Source: Nitrospirota bacterium
Lineage (GTDB): Bacteria > Nitrospirota > Nitrospiria > Nitrospirales > Nitrospiraceae
Assembly (NCBI GenBank): GCA_005877535.1
Contig: VBOM01000194.1
Span: 1-10,920 of the forward strand
Reading direction: 5' to 3'
DNA length: 10,920 bases
The translations under genes were made by a program, and so were the position numbers. Below the pieces are notes generated by a model. It searched no databases. It was not told where the DNA came from and saw nothing but the letters and a program-made list of their open reading frames with translations. Shown piece after piece: positions 1-6,629 of this stretch. The stretch's first letter is position 1. Every line of letters begins with the position of its first letter.

Positions 1-105
1 TCCAACCGGGTACATCCGAGCCGAAGAAACGAGAAGATTAAGGTCTTCCGCCCGCGTATACACGACCTGGTATATCGGGAGTTTGTGTCTGCGTGATACT
101 CGGGG
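1..105. other. Left-edge stretch without a complete gene
   Basis: No complete gene fits here. Plus-strand frame 1 is open from base 1 to a TGA at 94-96, about 31 codons with several basic residues. Frame 3 is open to a TAA at 39-41. Either could be the tail of a gene starting left of the window, and the sequence alone cannot choose. A weak imperfect hairpin (CCCG and TATA arms, about 49-79) has no following T-run, so I do not call it a terminator. Confidence 0.3.
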
Positions 106-423
106 CTACGCCAGGTCCTGGTAATCGAGCCAGGTTTCTTTTTCGGCGAGATACTTCGTGCCTTTGAAATTGGTGCGGGTTCTCAATTTGGTGAAGCCGA
201 ATCCCTGCATCGCTTCGATGAGTTCTTTTACCGAAGCGGCTATGGTAGGATGCGAGTGTCCTTCGACAGTCAGGGCTTCATACATAACCTTGGCGGCGTA
301 GCCTGAGGGTGTTCGATTCACGAGGACTGTCCGATTGAAATACCGATCGCTCGGATCGACTCCTTCAACCTGGTGCTTTTCAATCAGTCCTTCTTTTTTG
401 AAAAGCAGCGGAAGCGAACTCAT
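106..423 (-). CDS. Small uncharacterised protein, 105 aa
   Basis: I do not recognise this family. The start is placed at the ATG at 421-423 because GGAGG (429-433 on the minus strand) lies 5 bases before it and a good promoter lies just beyond. An ATG four codons earlier lacks such a site, and longer versions would run through the promoter. The product is soluble-looking and mixed-charge, with no signal peptide, membrane segment or cysteine. It has a hydrophobic-basic start (LPLLFKKEG), a central stretch rich in V/Y/A, and a basic patch around KLRTRTNFKGTKY (about residues 79-91), a pattern possible for a small nucleic-acid or protein-binding domain, though that is speculation. It is divergent from the phosphatidyltransferase gene. 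The promoter, ribosome site and clean start support a real gene; function is unknown. Confidence 0.72.
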   Translation of the reverse strand: MSSLPLLFKKEGLIEKHQVEGVDPSDRYFNRTVLVNRTPSGYAAKVMYEALTVEGHSHPTIAASVKELIEAMQGFGFTKLRTRTNFKGTKYLAEKETWLDYQDLA

Positions 424-465
424 CACAACCTCCATGACAGTCAAATGGAATGACCCAGAGCCCAG

Positions 466-494
466 ATTATAGGGCGGGGCCCTGCCGACTGCAA
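466..494 (-). promoter_or_regulatory. Sigma-70-type promoter for the small minus-strand gene
   Basis: On the minus strand, TTGCAG (489-494) is separated by exactly 17 bases from a perfect TATAAT (466-471). The expected transcription start near 459 gives a leader of about 35 bases before the ATG at 423. The spacer contains a GGGCCC palindrome. This is read by consensus only. Confidence 0.65.
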
Positions 495-498
495 GCCG

Positions 499-527
499 TT
501 GACAACCGCTTAACGCCCACCTATCAT
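499..527 (+). promoter_or_regulatory. Sigma-70-type promoter for the phosphatidyltransferase gene
   Basis: A perfect TTGACA (499-504), a 17-base spacer and TATCAT (522-527, 5 of 6 consensus bases) form a strong candidate promoter. The expected start near 534 leaves a leader of about 32 bases before the ATG at 566. The -35 box lies 4 bases from the -35 box of the divergent promoter, so one regulator bound here could affect both genes. Confidence 0.7.
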
Positions 528-565
528 TTTTTTCCGCTGTAGTCTGCCGCTGTGTTCCGGAAGAT

Positions 566-883
566 ATGAATATCCCCAACAGCTTGACCATCCTCCGTAT
601 TCTCCTGATTCCCTGCTACATTGGGTTACTTGTCTACGGCAGATTTGGCCAAGCGCTGATCGTTCTTATCGTGGCCGGACTCACTGATGCGCTCGATGGG
701 GCCATCGCCCGTGTGAAGAATCAGTATACTCGGCTCGGGGCCGTGTTGGACCCTCTGGCCGATAAGCTGCTTCTCACCTCCGGGTTCATCACGCTTTCGA
801 TGATTCATTTGATTCCGTTGTGGGTCACCATCCTTGTGGTCAGCCGAGATTTGATATTGATGCTGGGAACGATCAACAACTAA
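566..883 (+). CDS. CDP-alcohol phosphatidyltransferase (PgsA-like), truncated
   Basis: The protein begins like PgsA (MNIPNSLTILRILLIP). It contains the complete CDP-alcohol phosphatidyltransferase signature D41-xx-D44-G45-xx-A48-R49-x8-G58-xxx-D62-xxx-D66, which binds the metal and CDP in the membrane. PgsA makes phosphatidylglycerol phosphate from CDP-diacylglycerol and glycerol 3-phosphate. Hydrophobic segments lie near residues 8-24, 28-42 and 73-100. Family members are normally about 180-200 residues with six membrane helices, but this one stops after 105 residues just past VSRDLILMLG. No other frame downstream resumes a hydrophobic PgsA-like sequence; the only open one (to about base 980) reads as low-hydrophobicity sequence. 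It is therefore probably a remnant or a minimal variant rather than a simple frameshift. A strong promoter precedes it, but the nearest purine-rich ribosome site (GGAAG) is only 2 bases from the ATG. Confidence 0.8.
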   Translation: MNIPNSLTILRILLIPCYIGLLVYGRFGQALIVLIVAGLTDALDGAIARVKNQYTRLGAVLDPLADKLLLTSGFITLSMIHLIPLWVTILVVSRDLILMLGTINN

Positions 884-941
884 AGCTCTGAATTGCTTGC
901 GCCTACGTGCCTCGTCGCCTGCGCAGAGATTGTGCATTTGT

Positions 942-970
942 TTGACAGGTCTAGGGGTGGCCAGTAGACT
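942..970 (+). promoter_or_regulatory. Promoter upstream of pilC
   Basis: TTGACA (942-947), a 17-base spacer and TAGACT (965-970, 4 of 6) lie about 70 bases before the pilC start. This would let pilC be transcribed independently of the truncated gene upstream, with a leader of about 65 bases. Between 884 and 941 I see only a weak GC-rich inverted repeat (CTCT...AGAG with GCGC arms). Confidence 0.55.
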
Positions 971-1041
971 CGCCTGGTAGGTATTCTCCTCAGTCTATAA
1001 CCGGCCAGGGCGATGGCCACATCGAAGGGTGAGTGTTGCGT

Positions 1042-2259
1042 ATGGCTACCTTTGCGTATGTCGGACGAACCAGATCTGGTGCCGTCAAGAAGGGCGAGCT
1101 GAGCGCTAAAACCCGAGATGAAGCGGTGGATCAACTCCGTAAACAAAGCGTCGTTGTCACAAGTCTGGAAGAAAAAAAAGGTGGCAAGGGCGGATTCAAA
1201 TTGAGTTTTGGTTCTGGTCTCACCGATAAAGATCTGGTTGTATTTACGCGACAATTCGGCACGATGATCAATGCGGGTCTGCCCCTGGTGCAGTGTCTCG
1301 AAATCCTCTCGACCCAGTCCGAGAATAAAGTGCTGCGCGAGACAATTGGAGAGGTGAAGACTCAAGTGGAGGCAGGTTCGACCTTTTCAGACGCTTTACG
1401 GCGCCATCCTAAGGTCTTCGACGATCTCTACGTCAACTTGGTGCATGCGGGTGAGGTGGGTGGCCTGCTCGATACGATCTTGACGCGTCTCGCTAAATAC
1501 ATCGAGAAAGCGATGAAACTCAAAGGGCAGATTAAGTCTGCCATGGTCTATCCTGCCACGATCATGGGAGTGGCCGTTGTTGTTATCATTATTCTCATGC
1601 TTTTCGTCATTCCAATCTTTGCAAAGATGTTTCTTGAACTGTCAGGCGGGAAAGTGGCGTTGCCCGGCCCTACGCAACTGGTTATCGACCTGAGTAACGC
1701 CTTCATAGCGTACTGGTATATCATTTTTGGAGGTATTGTTGGGACCATTGTTGGTATTAAAAAATACTATGGGACCGTTCAAGGGCGGATGGTTATTGAT
1801 AAGTTGCTTCTCAAGGTACCAGTGGTTGGAGACTTAATCAGAAAAGCCTCGGTCGCCAAGTTCACCCGCACGCTTGGGACTTTGCTCTCTAGCGGGGTCC
1901 CATTACTCGACGGGATGTCCATCTGTGCAAAGACCTCGGGTAATAAGGTTATTGAAGAAACGTTGTTCAACGCTCGCACCAGTATCAGTGGCGGAAAGAC
2001 CATCGCCGATCCCCTGGCAGCAAGCGGGGTCTTTCCGAAGATGGTTACGCATATGATCGCCGTCGGTGAGTCAACTGGCGCGCTGGACGCTATGTTGGGG
2101 AAAATTGCAGACTTTTACGAAGACGAAGTTGATCAGGCAGTTGCCTCATTAACAGCACTGCTTGAGCCGGCGATGATGGTGTTCCTGGGGATTGTGATTG
2201 GGTTTATTGTGATTGCGATGTACCTCCCAATCTTCAAAATGGCGTCCGCAATCGGATAG
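1042..2259 (+). CDS. pilC: Type IV pilus inner-membrane platform protein PilC
   Basis: PilC is the polytopic membrane platform that couples the cytoplasmic PilB/PilT ATPases to pilin assembly and withdrawal. The 405-residue product, a usual length for PilC/GspF, has a short N-terminal region and two T2SSF repeats (about 66-189 and 270-392). Each repeat carries the family signature: HAGEVGGLLD at 135-144 and AVGESTGALDAML at 340-352. Membrane segments lie near 172-193, 219-240 and 375-395. I chose the ATG at 1042 because MATFAYVGR is a typical PilC start. A GTG at 1033, nine bases earlier, has an AAGGG site and cannot be excluded. The assembly ATPase genes pilB and pilT, often beside pilC, are not next to it in this window. 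The downstream pilS-pilR pair supports the pilus assignment. Confidence 0.96.
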   Translation: MATFAYVGRTRSGAVKKGELSAKTRDEAVDQLRKQSVVVTSLEEKKGGKGGFKLSFGSGLTDKDLVVFTRQFGTMINAGLPLVQCLEILSTQSENKVLRETIGEVKTQVEAGSTFSDALRRHPKVFDDLYVNLVHAGEVGGLLDTILTRLAKYIEKAMKLKGQIKSAMVYPATIMGVAVVVIIILMLFVIPIFAKMFLELSGGKVALPGPTQLVIDLSNAFIAYWYIIFGGIVGTIVGIKKYYGTVQGRMVIDKLLLKVPVVGDLIRKASVAKFTRTLGTLLSSGVPLLDGMSICAKTSGNKVIEETLFNARTSISGGKTIADPLAASGVFPKMVTHMIAVGESTGALDAMLGKIADFYEDEVDQAVASLTALLEPAMMVFLGIVIGFIVIAMYLPIFKMASAIG

Positions 2260-2459
2260 AGCCAGCGCTTTCTCTGTTCCTCTCATGGAGTTGCGCCTAG
2301 TGCCCAGCAGGGAGGCATTAAGCCTTTCGGCCAAACCACTCGGCGCTCCGTCAAATGTGCGAAGACACTGTTCCTGGCCCCCAAGTCAGAGGAGAATGAA
2401 CGAGGGACATCTCTCTTCATGCCCCGCCGATGTCCTTCTTGCCCGGTGGTTTCCCACTC
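2260..2459 (+). other. pilC-pilS spacer with a possible 23-codon leader ORF
   Basis: This gap of about 200 bases has no recognised gene. An ATG at 2396, preceded by AGGAG only one base away, opens a 23-codon frame. It ends at TGA 2465-2467 and so overlaps the pilS ATG (2460) by 8 bases, an arrangement compatible with translational coupling. The ribosome-site spacing is too short to be convincing. Around 2310-2335, short complementary pieces (AGGC/GCCT and GCC-TTTC-GGC) could form alternative small hairpins. No convincing terminator or promoter was seen. Confidence 0.3.
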
Positions 2460-4157
2460 ATGAATGATTTGCGCACAAGACTCTATTGGATTATGGGGCT
2501 TCGGATGGCCCTCGTAACCCTGATGCTCGGCCTGTCACTCGCTTTTCAAGTCGGGAAGGGCGGGCGGGTCGAAACGTTCTACACCCTGATTATTGCCACT
2601 TACATTCTGACCATTCCTTCAGTCATTCTGCTCCGGGTGCTTACCGCACCGGCAGCTCTCACGGTACTGTTTTGGGCACAGGTGGGGATCGACTTCCTCC
2701 TTGAAACGGTGTTGGTTATTAGGACAGGGGGGATCGAGAGTCCCTTCGCGGTGCTGTACGTTATGACGGTTGCAGTTGCCAGTCTCGTTCCCCGTCGGCG
2801 AGTGGGGCTACTTACCGCCTGTTTCTGCATTATTTTGTTTGGGCTCGTAACGAACATTCAACTGTATGGTCTTGGTGAGGGGTGGGGGTGGATGTTGCCG
2901 AGTCGGGTGGCTGTGCCTGAAACATTTCAAACATTCGGCGTCTATGCCCTCGCTCTTCTTGTTGTTGGGATACTGGGCGGAACGTTAGCGGATCAACTTC
3001 AACAGGCGGATCTATCGTTGCGCGAAAAGGAGCAGGGACTGACTCGCCTCCAAGTCTTTCACGAGAATATCGTCCACAGCATCAGCAGCGGCGTATTTAC
3101 GGCAGATGCCATGGGGTGCATAACCTCATTCAACCCAGCGGCACAGGAAGCGACCGGGTATACGATTATTCACGTGGCTGGGCGTCCCTGGCGCGAGGTA
3201 TTCAACTGGCACCCTAACCAGGAATCAGACGAGCAACCCAGTGGTGCCGTGTCGACGACAACGCGATTCGAAGTGGAATGTAAGCGGGCTGACGGCAATC
3301 GCCTGATCCTCGGTATGACCCTTTCCCCATTGCATGAGCAGGGGAAACAGACAGGCCTGGTTGGTGTATTCAAAGATCTGACAGAGATTCGGGATCTCGA
3401 AGAGGAGATGCGGCGCAAGGATTGGCTGGCGAGTTTGGGTGAGATGTCTGCCGGGATGGCCCATGAGATTCGGAACCCGCTTAGCGCCTTGGCCGGCGCG
3501 ATGCAAATGCTTCGAAAAGATGCCTTGGAAGACGAAACCAATTGCCGGTTAATGGACATTGCAATTCGGGAGGCCACCCGGCTCGACAACATCATTACCG
3601 AATTCCTCCAGTATGCACGTCCACCGGCGCTCAATCTCGCAGAGCATGATCTCAACAAAGTCCTTGCTGAGACGCTCGATCTCGTTCAACATGAAGCGCG
3701 AACACGTTCCAAGATCAAAATCGTCACGTCTCTGGCAACCGGGGCACTCGTGGCCCTGGTCGATCAAGATCAGCTCCGGCAGGTCTTCTGGAATATGGCG
3801 ACGAATGCGTTTGAAGCAATGCCGGAGGGAGGACAGTTGACGATCTCGACGAACTGCCGCCAGGTCGATGCTGGAGGCCGCAAGGGCGACGTCATCGAAA
3901 TTGCATTTCAAGACACTGGGGAAGGTATTCCAAAACAGAACCTCGACAAGATATTTCTTCCTTTTTTCACGACGAAGAAAGAAGGGTCTGGGCTGGGACT
4001 CGCAGCTGTGCATCGTATCGTCGATCTGCACGGGGGGTGGATTAAGGTTGAAAGTCAGGAACGTCAAGGCTCACGGTTTGTCGTATGTATACCGCGTTCA
4101 GGGGATGCCGGTGTGCGGTTGTGGCATGAGGGACGGACGCCGTGGAAAAGATCCTAA
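2460..4157 (+). CDS. pilS: Sensor histidine kinase PilS
   Basis: PilS is the membrane kinase that phosphorylates PilR to adjust pilin transcription. The 565-residue product has six predicted membrane helices (about 10-30, 41-60, 66-87, 95-111, 114-136, 158-177) with almost no periplasmic domain. These are followed by a linker helix, a PAS domain (about 200-305, beginning LQVFHENIVHSISSG as in PilS proteins) and a HisKA domain with phosphoacceptor H335 (AGMAHEIRNP). The C-terminal ATPase domain shows an N box (N445, N449), a DTGEGI box at 485-490 and a GSGLGLA box at 509-515. The ATG at 2460 (MNDLRTRLYW) is preferred; an in-frame ATG at 2430 would add ten residues but has no ribosome site. The 3' end overlaps pilR by 16 bases, supporting co-translation as one pair. 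Confidence 0.93.
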   Translation: MNDLRTRLYWIMGLRMALVTLMLGLSLAFQVGKGGRVETFYTLIIATYILTIPSVILLRVLTAPAALTVLFWAQVGIDFLLETVLVIRTGGIESPFAVLYVMTVAVASLVPRRRVGLLTACFCIILFGLVTNIQLYGLGEGWGWMLPSRVAVPETFQTFGVYALALLVVGILGGTLADQLQQADLSLREKEQGLTRLQVFHENIVHSISSGVFTADAMGCITSFNPAAQEATGYTIIHVAGRPWREVFNWHPNQESDEQPSGAVSTTTRFEVECKRADGNRLILGMTLSPLHEQGKQTGLVGVFKDLTEIRDLEEEMRRKDWLASLGEMSAGMAHEIRNPLSALAGAMQMLRKDALEDETNCRLMDIAIREATRLDNIITEFLQYARPPALNLAEHDLNKVLAETLDLVQHEARTRSKIKIVTSLATGALVALVDQDQLRQVFWNMATNAFEAMPEGGQLTISTNCRQVDAGGRKGDVIEIAFQDTGEGIPKQNLDKIFLPFFTTKKEGSGLGLAAVHRIVDLHGGWIKVESQERQGSRFVVCIPRSGDAGVRLWHEGRTPWKRS

Positions 4158-5524
4158 TTGTTGATGACGAGAGGGGGCTGCGCGAAGTTTTGAGCATCAT
4201 GCTCAAACGCGCGGGTTATGTCGTGACTGAAGCGTCTGATGGCGAGGAAGCCATCGGTCATATAAGCAAGGAAATCTTCGATCTCGTCATCACCGACCTC
4301 CGCATGCCGAAAGCCGATGGCATGGCGGTCCTGAAGGCGGTGAAGTCTTCATCTCCTGAAACCGTAGTCCTCGTCGTTACGGCGTTTGCGACCGCGGACT
4401 CGGCAGTCGATGCGATGAAACAGGGCGCATACGACTATCTGACCAAGCCGTTCCAAGTCGATGAAGTGCAATTGATCATCCGCAACGCCCTGGAGAAACG
4501 GCGTCTCTCGACGGAAAATATTCTATTAAAGCGCGAGATGGCGAGCCAGTCGTCGTTTGCGCAGATCGTCGGCCAAAGCGAGAGCATGCAAAAGGTGTTC
4601 GACGTAGTGCGCAAAGTCGCGGACGCCAAGAGCAATGTGCTGATTTGTGGGGAGAGCGGTACGGGAAAAGAGTTGGTGGCGCGCGCGATTCACTATAATA
4701 GCGCCCGAAGTCCGATGCCGTTTGTGGCAGTGAATTGCAGTGCCGTACCGGAGACGTTGCTCGAAAGTGAACTCTTCGGGCACATGAAGGGATCCTTTAC
4801 CGGCGCGATGGCCAATAAGGCGGGGTTGTTCGAAGTCGCCAACGGCGGCACGATCTTTTTGGATGAAATCGGCGATACAACCCCAACAATTCAAGTCAAG
4901 TTGCTGCGCGTCATTCAGGAACGAGAGTTCCGGCGAGTGGGCGGCAACCAGGATGTAAAGGTCGATGTGCGTATTGTGGCCGCGACCAATAAGGAACTCG
5001 AAAAAGCAGTGGCCGACGGCTCATTTCGAGAAGATTTGTACTACCGCCTAGACGTGATTCCTATTCGGCTCCCACCGTTGCGGCTTCGAACAGGAGACAT
5101 ACCGCTTCTCGTAAAACACTTTCTCGATAAGTTCTCGCTGGAAAGCGGCAAGTCGGTTCCTGTATTGACATCGGAGGCGATGCACGTGTTGTTGGGTCAT
5201 GAGTGGCGCGGCAACGTGCGCGAGCTTGAAAACTTGATTGAGCGAGTTGTCACCTTTTCCGTCGGTGCGCCTGTCTCGGACGAGGATATTCGTGGCTGGC
5301 TTCATCGAGTCGGGTTCCCTCAGCAGCAGGGGGTGCCCACCGACCTACCGGAGGATGGGTTGGACTTGGAAGGCTTGATCAACGGTATTGAAAAAGACCT
5401 GCTCTTGAAGGCGCTCGAACGGGCCATGTGGGTGAAGAAAAAGGCTGCACGGCTTTTGAAACTCAACACGCGGTCCTTTCGTTATCGGCTAGAGAAGTAT
5501 GCCATCAAGGGAGGCCGTGATTAG
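4142..5524 (+). CDS. pilR: Sigma-54-dependent response regulator PilR (NtrC family)
   Basis: The 460-residue product has the three NtrC-family parts. The receiver (1-120) has acidic pocket D8/D9, phosphoacceptor D52, T80 and K102. The AAA+ sigma-54 activation domain (about 141-375) has Walker A GESGTGKE at 170-177, sigma-54 contact loop GSFTGA at 217-222, Walker B TIFLDE at 237-242 and R-finger region FREDLYYR at 295-302. A Fis-type helix-turn-helix occupies about 412-456. The contact loop has Ser where most of the family has Ala; I recall the same substitution in other PilR proteins. The start is the GTG at 4142, with GAGGGA ending 8 bases before it, inside the end of pilS. PilR normally switches on pilA from a sigma-54 promoter; no such promoter was seen in this window. 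The 3' end overlaps ispE. Confidence 0.93.
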   Translation: MEKILIVDDERGLREVLSIMLKRAGYVVTEASDGEEAIGHISKEIFDLVITDLRMPKADGMAVLKAVKSSSPETVVLVVTAFATADSAVDAMKQGAYDYLTKPFQVDEVQLIIRNALEKRRLSTENILLKREMASQSSFAQIVGQSESMQKVFDVVRKVADAKSNVLICGESGTGKELVARAIHYNSARSPMPFVAVNCSAVPETLLESELFGHMKGSFTGAMANKAGLFEVANGGTIFLDEIGDTTPTIQVKLLRVIQEREFRRVGGNQDVKVDVRIVAATNKELEKAVADGSFREDLYYRLDVIPIRLPPLRLRTGDIPLLVKHFLDKFSLESGKSVPVLTSEAMHVLLGHEWRGNVRELENLIERVVTFSVGAPVSDEDIRGWLHRVGFPQQQGVPTDLPEDGLDLEGLINGIEKDLLLKALERAMWVKKKAARLLKLNTRSFRYRLEKYAIKGGRD

Positions 5525-6440
5525 TCCGCAGCCGAGTCCATCCGAGATCACCGTCTTCGCTCCTGCCAAAATCAACATGATCCTGCGTATCCTCGACCGT
5601 CGCCCCGACGGGTTCCACAATCTCTGGTCGATCATACAGACTGTTGCCCTCCAAGACGAGGTGCAAATCAGGTTGCGTGCTGGTCGACAGGATATTCAGC
5701 TGAGATGTGATGCGACGCAGCTGGCTGCAGACCAGAGTAACCTCGTCTATCGCGCAGCCGCCGAGGTGTTGGCGCGAGCCCAGCAATCGATCGGGCTCGA
5801 TATTGAGCTGCGCAAGCGCATTCCGATGGGAGCCGGCCTTGGTGGCGGGAGCAGCGATGCCGCAGCCACCATCATAGGGTTGAACCGCCTCCTGCAGTTG
5901 GAGTGGTCTCCGACCCAGATGGCTGAAGCCGGGCAATTGATAGGTAGCGATGTGCCATTTTTTCTCTTTGCCCCCTCAGCGTTTGTGGCAGGTCGGGGAG
6001 AAACAGTGCGACCGATTGTCGTTGAAGGGGTGCGATGGGTCGTGCTCGTCAACCCGGGGTTTGGGGTCAATACCAAGTGGGCCTATCAAGAATTGGCTGC
6101 CACCAGGGCCGCTGTGACGCCGCTGTCGCTTGTCCAGCGAGAACTCGACCGGCAATCGCGGGTGAGCTGGGCCCAATTGATTGCCGCGGCAGAGAATGAT
6201 TTCGAGGCGCCAGTCTTTGCTGCATATGGGAACCTTCGGGAGATTAAACGGAGCTTGCGGGCCCACGGAGCCGAGATCGCGCTGCTGTCGGGAAGCGGCG
6301 CGACGGTGTTCGGGGTGTTCGGGGATGAGGCGCGTGCGCGGCTGGCCCAGGCCCAGTTCGCGAGTGAGAATTTGATGAACGTTTTTGTCGCTCCTACCTG
6401 TTCAGGCCCGCTTGGCTGGCGGTACGAACTACCACGATAG
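5517..6440 (+). CDS. ispE: 4-diphosphocytidyl-2-C-methyl-D-erythritol kinase IspE
   Basis: IspE is the GHMP-family kinase of the non-mevalonate (MEP) isoprenoid pathway. It phosphorylates CDP-methylerythritol with ATP in the cytoplasm. With the GTG start the protein is 307 residues. All three GHMP motifs are visible: PAKIN (16-20, catalytic K18), the ATP loop PMGAGLGGGSSDAA (103-116), and SGSG near 258-261. Catalytic D145 lies in GSDVPFF. The GTG at 5517 overlaps the pilR stop by 8 bases and follows AAGGGAGG (5507-5514). An ATG at 5499, with a weaker GAGAAG site, would add six residues and lengthen the overlap to 26 bases, so the start is not certain. The overlap suggests translation coupled to pilR. 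Confidence 0.95.
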   Translation: MISPQPSPSEITVFAPAKINMILRILDRRPDGFHNLWSIIQTVALQDEVQIRLRAGRQDIQLRCDATQLAADQSNLVYRAAAEVLARAQQSIGLDIELRKRIPMGAGLGGGSSDAAATIIGLNRLLQLEWSPTQMAEAGQLIGSDVPFFLFAPSAFVAGRGETVRPIVVEGVRWVVLVNPGFGVNTKWAYQELAATRAAVTPLSLVQRELDRQSRVSWAQLIAAAENDFEAPVFAAYGNLREIKRSLRAHGAEIALLSGSGATVFGVFGDEARARLAQAQFASENLMNVFVAPTCSGPLGWRYELPR

Positions 6441-6451
6441 CCGTGGCTCAG

Positions 6452-6481
6452 TTGACAAATCACTGTACATTCCGTTACAGT
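6452..6481 (+). promoter_or_regulatory. Candidate prs promoter with overlapping inverted repeat
   Basis: TTGACA (6452-6457), an 18-base spacer and TACAGT (6476-6481, 4 of 6) form a plausible promoter 12 bases after ispE. The -10 box is also the right arm of the inverted repeat ACTGTA (6462-6467) - 8 bases - TACAGT (6476-6481). A dimeric repressor bound there would block the promoter, so this looks like an operator. It does not match the E. coli LexA box because the CTGT-to-ACAG spacing is 10 rather than 8. The regulator is unknown. Confidence 0.5.
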
Positions 6482-6629
6482 CTGGCCCCTTAGCTGGCTT
6501 CCTCAACAACGCGCAAGGAATATTAGGTCGGCGGTCACGAGTATGCCCACCGACGCCCGCCGTCGAGACGAACCCTATACGAAATTCAGAACGTGACGCA
6601 GTCGCATCCATGAACCCTCTGAGGAATCG
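6482..6629 (+). other. prs untranslated leader with an imperfect hairpin
   Basis: About 150 bases separate the candidate promoter from the prs start. GTCGGCGG (6527-6534) can pair with CCACCGAC (6547-6554) around a 12-base loop with one mismatch. No T-run follows, so it is not an obvious intrinsic terminator. No riboswitch that I know and no tRNA cloverleaf was seen here. Confidence 0.35.

Noticed and set aside
45..85. Imperfect hairpin near the left edge as a terminator
   Set aside because: The stem is broken by a bulge and no T-run follows on either strand.
880..1365. Long open frame on the minus strand opposite the pilC start
   Set aside because: It lies opposite pilC coding sequence and its promoter, shows no recognisable domain and is best explained as a shadow of pilC.
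2295..2360. Possible c-di-GMP (GEMM) riboswitch between pilC and pilS
   Set aside because: The GCC-TTTC-GGCC and AAACC pieces recall part of the motif, but the conserved GGGACGCAAAGCC core and tetraloop/receptor arrangement are absent.
4790..4807. GSFTGA instead of GAFTGA in the PilR sigma-54 contact loop
   Set aside because: To my knowledge Ser at this position occurs in other PilR proteins, so it is probably ordinary for the subfamily.
6462..6481. LexA (SOS) box upstream of prs
   Set aside because: The CTGT and ACAG halves are 10 bases apart, whereas the E. coli-type box needs 8; kept only as an unassigned operator candidate.
6441..6629. tRNA gene between ispE and prs, as found in many other bacteria
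   Set aside because: No cloverleaf, T-loop GTTCGA-type motif or acceptor stem could be built in the gap.
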